Source: CAYJAD01 sp964372165 (GTDB lineage: Bacteria > Desulfobacterota > Desulfovibrionia > Desulfovibrionales > Desulfovibrionaceae). From it: a stretch of DNA of 9,496 nt. Numbering within the stretch: the first letter of the stretch is position 1; every line of letters begins with the position of its first letter. Below are positions 5,875 to 9,496 of this stretch, one piece after another. The DNA lies in contig CAYJPT010000090.1 in assembly GCA_964372165.1 (NCBI GenBank), positions 1 to 9,496 on the forward strand, given 5' to 3'. The notes below the pieces were generated by a model. The model searched no databases. It worked only from the letters and a program-made list of their open reading frames with translations, and was not told the origin of the DNA. Made by a program: the position numbers and the translations under genes.

Positions 5875-6723
5875 CTATTTGCCTTTTAATTTTTCTTCCA
5901 TTTCAGAAAATGTAGGACGAAATGGACTTGGCACAGCCCTTCTACCATATTCAACAGCCATAAGCGGAGTTGAGCCACGAATAGCGGCAGCAACAGCCTC
6001 TTTAATGGAATTGTAATAAAAATGCTCTTCATGGGCGTGATTTTCAAGCTTTGCACCCATAGGTCCAAAAACACCATAGCATAACAAAATACCAACAAAT
6101 GTACCTACCAGAGCTGCTGCAATATAGTGCCCTAGTACTTCTGGTGGTTCGTTAATCTTACCCATTGAGAGCACAACCCCAAGCACACATGCAACAATGC
6201 CCATACCCGGCATGGATTCAGCCATATGTGTCACCGCATGTGCTGGCAAAATTTCTTCTTCGTGCATGGTGTGCATATCAATTGTCATAAGGCTATCAAT
6301 ATCGCTTGGATCACCGGTTGTTAAATAAACACGCAATGTATCACCAATAAATGTTACGGTTTTTTTAGAGCTTGCAATGTTTGGATATTTGGTAAAAATT
6401 GCACTGGATTCTGGTTTTTCCACATCACTTTCAATACTAATAACACCTTCACGATGCATTTTTGAAAATAAGGCATATAACAAAGCTAAGGTATCTAAAT
6501 ATTTTTCTTTACTAGAACCTGGATCGCCAAAAATATGTTTCAAACTTTGTACAATAAGCTTCCAAGTATATTTTGTCTGTGAGCCAAAAAAAGCTCCCAT
6601 GCAAGCACCTAAAATAATAACATACTCCGCAGGCTGAAACAAGATAAGAAAGTCACCCTTAGCCATTACGTAACCCGCAACGACACTACCTATTACTATG
6701 AGTAAACCAATGATGATATACAT
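5875..6723 (-). CDS. motA: Flagellar motor stator protein MotA
   Basis: The inner-membrane ion-channel and torque-generating subunit of the flagellar stator, partner of MotB. At 282 residues it is close to E. coli MotA (295). Four membrane segments are visible: about 1-20, 31-47, 172-187 and 201-223. A large cytoplasmic loop lies between the second and third. The two functional prolines, Pro172 (SMPGMGIVA) and Pro221 (YGVFGPMG), lie almost exactly where E. coli has Pro173 and Pro222, and the loop motif REGVISIESD (91-100) is present. The ATG at 6723 gives the family N-terminus (MYIIIGLLIVIGS) and is 4 bases after GGGAAG. A TTG at 6735 would add four residues but has no ribosome site. Transcribed ahead of motB with an 89-bp gap. 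A flagellar sigma28 promoter could not be confirmed upstream. Confidence 0.95.
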   Translation of the reverse strand: MYIIIGLLIVIGSVVAGYVMAKGDFLILFQPAEYVIILGACMGAFFGSQTKYTWKLIVQSLKHIFGDPGSSKEKYLDTLALLYALFSKMHREGVISIESDVEKPESSAIFTKYPNIASSKKTVTFIGDTLRVYLTTGDPSDIDSLMTIDMHTMHEEEILPAHAVTHMAESMPGMGIVACVLGVVLSMGKINEPPEVLGHYIAAALVGTFVGILLCYGVFGPMGAKLENHAHEEHFYYNSIKEAVAAAIRGSTPLMAVEYGRRAVPSPFRPTFSEMEEKLKGK

Positions 6724-7178
6724 ATTTCTTCCCAAAAAAGTCTATGAGGATGCAAAACAGCGTCTATGCAAATGGGTTTCAGTTATCGTTGCATCAAATT
6801 ATGCTTGCTTTTTAAGCCAAAAATCAAAGAGAACATTTCCTCAAGTCAATTAAACTTTACAAAAGTACTAAAGCAATGAATCTAGCGCATATGCCAATAA
6901 ATTCATACTAAACATATCGTAAAACAACAAGAAACCTTTATGGTTGGAAAAAGTTCATTTAATCAGTACTATAATTTAAGGCTACATATGTATTAGTCAA
7001 CTATGTAGTGATTAAAAGATAATTTTATTAACTATATAAAATATATTTTGATTTTCTTCTATTGCATATGCTTAAGTCAACAGTCAAAATGCAAACTCAA
7101 AAAATAAGAAATTCCAAATGTTATATGAGAAACTAAATCTAAAAAAAGATATATTTCAAAATATTATAATGCTTTATT
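6724..7178. other. Gene-free AT-rich stretch upstream of motA
   Basis: About 455 bp without a credible gene. It holds the motA leader, a third TATGCAAAT (6764-6772), and an inverted repeat CTACATA (6982-6988) / TATGTAG (7002-7008) just after a TATAAT hexamer (6970-6975), which has no matching -35 at normal spacing. A small RNA starting near 6982 is conceivable but has no terminator that I can see. The stretch ends at the repeated element. Confidence 0.55.
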
Positions 7179-7368
7179 TAAGGAAATGCTGATTTAATTC
7201 TGCAAGCAGAATAAATCAAAAAGGCACACTGCCTTCAGTCGCCCTGTGGGATGCAAAAAAGCGTGGTTTTTTGCTCTCATTCGGCGTGCAAAGTAGGCAC
7301 AATTGCCTACTTTGCAAGGAAACGCACAATATATTTTTTGACTTGTTGATTTAATCAGCGTTTCCTTA
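7179..7368 (+). mobile_element. Complete 190-bp MITE-like hairpin-rich element (copy B)
   Basis: The ends are inverted: TAAGGAAATGCTGATT (7179-7194) and, read from the other strand, TAAGGAAACGCTGATT (7368-7353), 15 of 16 identical. Each end is bounded by TA, which fits TA-targeting transposition. The inside is a row of inverted repeats. GATTTAATTCTGC/GCAGAATAAATC (7191-7217) has one bulge and an AA centre. AAGGCA/TGCCTT is at 7221-7235. GCAAAAAA/TTTTTTGC (7253-7274) has a 6-base loop. TGCAAAGTAGGC/GCCTACTTTGCA (7287-7316) is 12 bp perfect. AAGGAAACGC/GCGTTTCCTT (7317-7326 and 7358-7367) repeats the end sequence internally. There is no transposase or other ORF, so it is non-autonomous. It starts 15 bp after the mltA stop, where its hairpins could end or protect the mltA transcript. 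Partial copies lie at 1-70 and 9478-9496. The family is not one I can name. Confidence 0.75.
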
Positions 7369-7383
7369 ATATAAAATTATGAA

Positions 7384-8505
7384 TTAAAAAATTTCCTTAC
7401 TAACTAAAACCCAAGCTGGCCCCGCTGCATCAAGGTGGCTTGCTACATATTCAGCTTCATCACCACCTCCAGAAAAAATATCAATGCGATTGCCTTTTAT
7501 TGCACCACCCACATCTTGAGCAAAGCCAATACCTCGTAGTGGCACTGTGCCTTTGCTTTTGTGTGGTATATTAACACCATAAGCAACAATACTGCCAAGT
7601 GGGATGAATCTTCTGTCCGTGGCTATACTTGTCCAAGCATCAACTACATGCCCCATAGCTCCGGTTGCACCCTTGCTACCAAATCTAAAAAAGACATAGC
7701 TTGGATTTTCTTTAAAAATCTCCCAAATTCGATCTGGATTATTTTTAAACCATTCTCGTTGTTCTTGCACATCACCACGCTTTAGTAGGCCTTTTTCACT
7801 CATAACTCTACCGGAGCTAACATAATCGTGCCCATTTTGCCCATCATAATTAACGTGCGCAAAACTGCCATCTTCAAAAATCAGTTTACCAGAGCCTTGA
7901 ATTTGCAAATAATAGGCATCAACAAAGCTCTCTACCCATGCAAGCTCAAGTCCACGCCCAGCAAGAACTCCTTCTTTGTCAATGGCGGTACGACTATGAT
8001 ATTTAAGCCCACGTTTACGATATCTGGCAAGATCCGGTGGTTTTCTATATAGGGGAGTATAACCAGGCTTATAACTACGACTGGCCTTGAGTAGTGGTTC
8101 ATAATAAGATGAATATTTTATACCCCCATGCACAGGAATCCAAATAAATTTTTCAGCAAATAAATTTGGATTATTATCCAAGCGTGGTAATAAAGCCTGT
8201 AATGAATTTAGCGTATAAGCCATCTGCCCCCAAGTTAAGCGCAAACCTGGCCTATCAACTGCTATGTCAGCAGCGTTTTTTGCGTTGACATATTGCAAAC
8301 TCTTACGCAAAGTAGGCTCAAGAGCGCGCCACGAACTAAGTTTTTGATTACGTGGACTTAAATGACTTAGAAAATAGTTCGCATTTTCTTGTTTACTAAC
8401 TGAAAATTTTCTTTCAATTGGCGGCACTGACTTAGAACACGAGACCATGAAAACTAGACACAAAAATGAAAGAATATGACATAAAGAGTATGTTATTTTT
8501 TTCAT
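7384..8505 (-). CDS. mltA: Membrane-bound lytic murein transglycosylase A (MltA), lipoprotein
   Basis: An outer-membrane-anchored enzyme that cleaves the MurNAc-GlcNAc bond of peptidoglycan and forms 1,6-anhydroMurNAc ends, used in wall remodelling and recycling. The 373-residue precursor has a lipoprotein signal peptide with lipobox MVSC, so Cys23 would be lipidated; Ser at +2 agrees with outer-membrane sorting. The MltA domain follows with SSYYEPLL (132-139), WVESFVDAYYLQIQGSG (190-206) and a C-terminal 3D domain with AQDVGGAIKGNRIDIF (329-344) carrying Asp331 and Asp342 expected near the active site. Length matches E. coli MltA (365). The ATG at 8505 starts the signal peptide; GGAG is 10 bases upstream, a rather long spacing, so translation may be modest. 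The gene is divergent from the thioesterase gene with only 36 bp between starts, and the repeat element begins 15 bp after its stop. Confidence 0.95.
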   Translation of the reverse strand: MKKITYSLCHILSFLCLVFMVSCSKSVPPIERKFSVSKQENANYFLSHLSPRNQKLSSWRALEPTLRKSLQYVNAKNAADIAVDRPGLRLTWGQMAYTLNSLQALLPRLDNNPNLFAEKFIWIPVHGGIKYSSYYEPLLKASRSYKPGYTPLYRKPPDLARYRKRGLKYHSRTAIDKEGVLAGRGLELAWVESFVDAYYLQIQGSGKLIFEDGSFAHVNYDGQNGHDYVSSGRVMSEKGLLKRGDVQEQREWFKNNPDRIWEIFKENPSYVFFRFGSKGATGAMGHVVDAWTSIATDRRFIPLGSIVAYGVNIPHKSKGTVPLRGIGFAQDVGGAIKGNRIDIFSGGGDEAEYVASHLDAAGPAWVLVSKEIF

Positions 8506-8541
8506 AACTTAATGGCTCCATCATTTAATTACGAGGTAAGT

Positions 8542-8958
8542 ATGATTCCTTTTCCTGCTCCAAGCATCTGGCTTAAACATCGTATCTCCTATGGTGAAAC
8601 GGATACAATGGGTGTACTATATTATGCAGAATATTTACATCTATTCGAACGTGCACGCAGCGAACTTATCCGCGCTCAGGGTATGAGCTATAAAGATGTA
8701 GAAACGCGTGGAATTTTTTTGCCAGTGCGTGAGGCAAAGTGTCGTTATCGTTCACCTGCTCGCTACGACGACCTAGTATGGATTTGTGTGGGAATATCCA
8801 AGTGGGGGCGTGCCTCTGTTGACTTCATATATGAAATACGAAATGAAGACAAGAGCGTAATTTTAGCTGAAGGCATGACCCAACATGCTGTGGTTGGAGC
8901 AAATGGTAAACCTTGTGCTGTGCCAGCTTGGCTTAAAGAATTTCTTCACGCAACCTAG
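8542..8958 (+). CDS. ybgC: YbgC/4-hydroxybenzoyl-CoA thioesterase family acyl-CoA thioesterase
   Basis: A small hot-dog-fold thioesterase (138 residues) that hydrolyses acyl-CoA or acyl-ACP thioesters in the cytoplasm. The family signature RISYGETDTMGVLYYAEYL (14-32 with this start) is clear; Asp21 is the catalytic acid equivalent to the Asp of the DTDxxGVVYxxxYL motif. FERAR, then LPVREAKCRYRSPARYDDLV, which forms the substrate-side strand, also match. The ATG at 8542 is preferred because GAGG (8533-8536) lies 5 bases upstream; the ATG at 8512 would add ten residues with no ribosome site. In E. coli ybgC lies with tol-pal, but no tol-pal gene is seen here, so the envelope role is uncertain and substrate is unknown. 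It is divergent from mltA and its last 26 bases overlap the next gene tail to tail. Confidence 0.9.
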   Translation: MIPFPAPSIWLKHRISYGETDTMGVLYYAEYLHLFERARSELIRAQGMSYKDVETRGIFLPVREAKCRYRSPARYDDLVWICVGISKWGRASVDFIYEIRNEDKSVILAEGMTQHAVVGANGKPCAVPAWLKEFLHAT

Positions 8959-9427
8959 TTAGTAGATACTTTTCAAGTTGCATAATATTTGAAAATGTTT
9001 CTATGGTTACATCATCTTGGCGTACCTCCCAAGTGCCTTGTCCATGTACCAACCTCTTAGAACTGCGCAAAGTGCTACTTTTTGCCAAATAAAAAACATT
9101 AACGGTAGATTGTGCAAGTTTCAAACTAATATGATGCTCATGCTCGGTTATAATATCATTGCCATTATAACCTTTTAAGTTAAGCGCATCTTTTAAAGCA
9201 ACAGCAACAATATGTAGCTGTTCAAAGCTTTGCATAGCATTGTTTTTATCACGCATACTTTGTGCTGTTTCTTTAATGCGTGCATCTATGGCCTCATGCC
9301 TAGTTTCAAAAGATTGTGTACCTTGACGCATAAGACGTATAGATGCAACAAAACCCACAATTCCTATAATACCAACAATCCCTAGTACTATATTTTCAAT
9401 ATTAAGAAAATTTTGTAAAAAATCCAT
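8933..9427 (-). CDS. Unrecognised membrane-anchored coiled-coil protein
   Basis: I do not recognise this 164-residue protein. Its N-terminus holds one strongly hydrophobic, glycine-rich segment (about 13-30), followed by Arg31, Arg34 and a charged, Gln/Glu-rich helix likely to form a coiled coil (about 36-69). A soluble alpha/beta-like C-terminal region follows (about 70-164), with repeated basic residues near STLRSSKRLVHGQGTWEV. The basic residues after the membrane segment suggest that the C-terminus faces the cytoplasm. The start ATG at 9427 has only a weak upstream GGTG, 5 bases away. Codon use is like that of its neighbours, and the open frame and plausible fold argue for a real gene. 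The stop codon lies inside the thioesterase gene (26-bp antisense overlap). A link to cell-envelope or protease-adaptor function is possible only as a guess. Confidence 0.75.
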   Translation of the reverse strand: MDFLQNFLNIENIVLGIVGIIGIVGFVASIRLMRQGTQSFETRHEAIDARIKETAQSMRDKNNAMQSFEQLHIVAVALKDALNLKGYNGNDIITEHEHHISLKLAQSTVNVFYLAKSSTLRSSKRLVHGQGTWEVRQDDVTIETFSNIMQLEKYLLTRLREEIL

Positions 9428-9477
9428 ATTTACACCATTTCATAATAAAAAATTATCGTGAAAGCCAAAAATATATT

Positions 9478-9496
9478 TAAGGAAACGCCGATTAAG
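9478..9496 (+). mobile_element. End of a third MITE-like element (copy C, cut by window end)
   Basis: TAAGGAAACGCCGATTAAG matches the terminal inverted repeat of the element at 7179-7368 in 15 of its first 16 bases against the right end. It is preceded by ATATATT, as AT-rich as the flanks of the other copies. Only 19 bases are visible, so its orientation and completeness are unknown. It lies 50 bp upstream of the start of the coiled-coil protein gene. Confidence 0.6.

Noticed and set aside
6783..6815. Sigma28-like flagellar promoter upstream of motA (AACGATAA on the minus strand)
   Set aside because: The -10-like half matches 6 of 8 bases, but the nearest TAAA lies about 20 bases upstream instead of 15, so it does not meet the consensus.
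6970..7008. Small RNA gene starting after TATAAT at 6970
   Set aside because: There is an inverted repeat but no -35 at suitable spacing and no terminator; AT-rich DNA gives such patterns by chance.
1..9496. CRISPR array, defence island, prophage or biosynthetic cluster
   Set aside because: No regularly spaced repeats, cas, phage or nuclease genes are seen; the repeats present are dispersed and the genes are housekeeping or metabolic.

Overview
The window is AT-rich DNA from a Gram-negative, flagellated bacterium. A lipoprotein-type MltA lytic transglycosylase and a periplasmic D,D-carboxypeptidase imply a murein sacculus with an outer membrane, and a complete motA-motB pair implies flagellar motility. 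The short MotB that begins directly at its membrane segment, and the iron-dependent alcohol dehydrogenase, resemble proteins of the Desulfovibrionaceae. A low-GC member of that group (the Desulfovibrio/Lawsonia neighbourhood) is my best guess. It is inference from protein flavour only; no rRNA or other phylogenetic marker is present.

Layout. Positions 1-70 are the right end of a repeated, hairpin-rich element. tRNA-Thr(CGT) follows on the minus strand with its terminator, then a short PBP5-type carboxypeptidase gene (minus, 672-1535). A gene-free stretch of about 660 bp carries several short dispersed repeats. Next, on the plus strand, are an HxlR-family regulator (2201-2551), an iron-type alcohol dehydrogenase (2729-3895) with a strong terminator, a 140-bp patch of coding-like composition with no intact gene, and a RibD/dihydrofolate-reductase-like protein (4239-4772). 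Then, on the minus strand, come tRNA-Phe(GAA) with promoter and terminator, motB and motA. A gene-free stretch of 660 bp ends in a complete 190-bp copy of the repeated element (7179-7368). The last third holds mltA (minus), a YbgC-type acyl-CoA thioesterase (plus, divergent from mltA by only 36 bp) and an unrecognised membrane-anchored coiled-coil protein (minus, tail-to-tail overlap of 26 bp). The window closes with the first 19 bases of a third element copy.

How the genes fit together. dacA and mltA both trim peptidoglycan, and MotB anchors to it, but they are not in one operon. MotA and MotB form the flagellar stator. The regulator, dehydrogenase and RibD-like reductase are all plus-strand and close together. 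They could form a small redox or aldehyde-related locus, although the terminator after the dehydrogenase makes them at least two transcripts.

The most notable unexplained structure is the 190-bp element. It has near-identical terminal inverted repeats bounded by TA, at least four internal hairpins, no ORF of its own, and three copies (two cut by the window edges), so it looks like a non-autonomous MITE-type repeat. A second, smaller palindromic motif also occurs three times. I see no defence system, prophage, CRISPR array or biosynthetic cluster.
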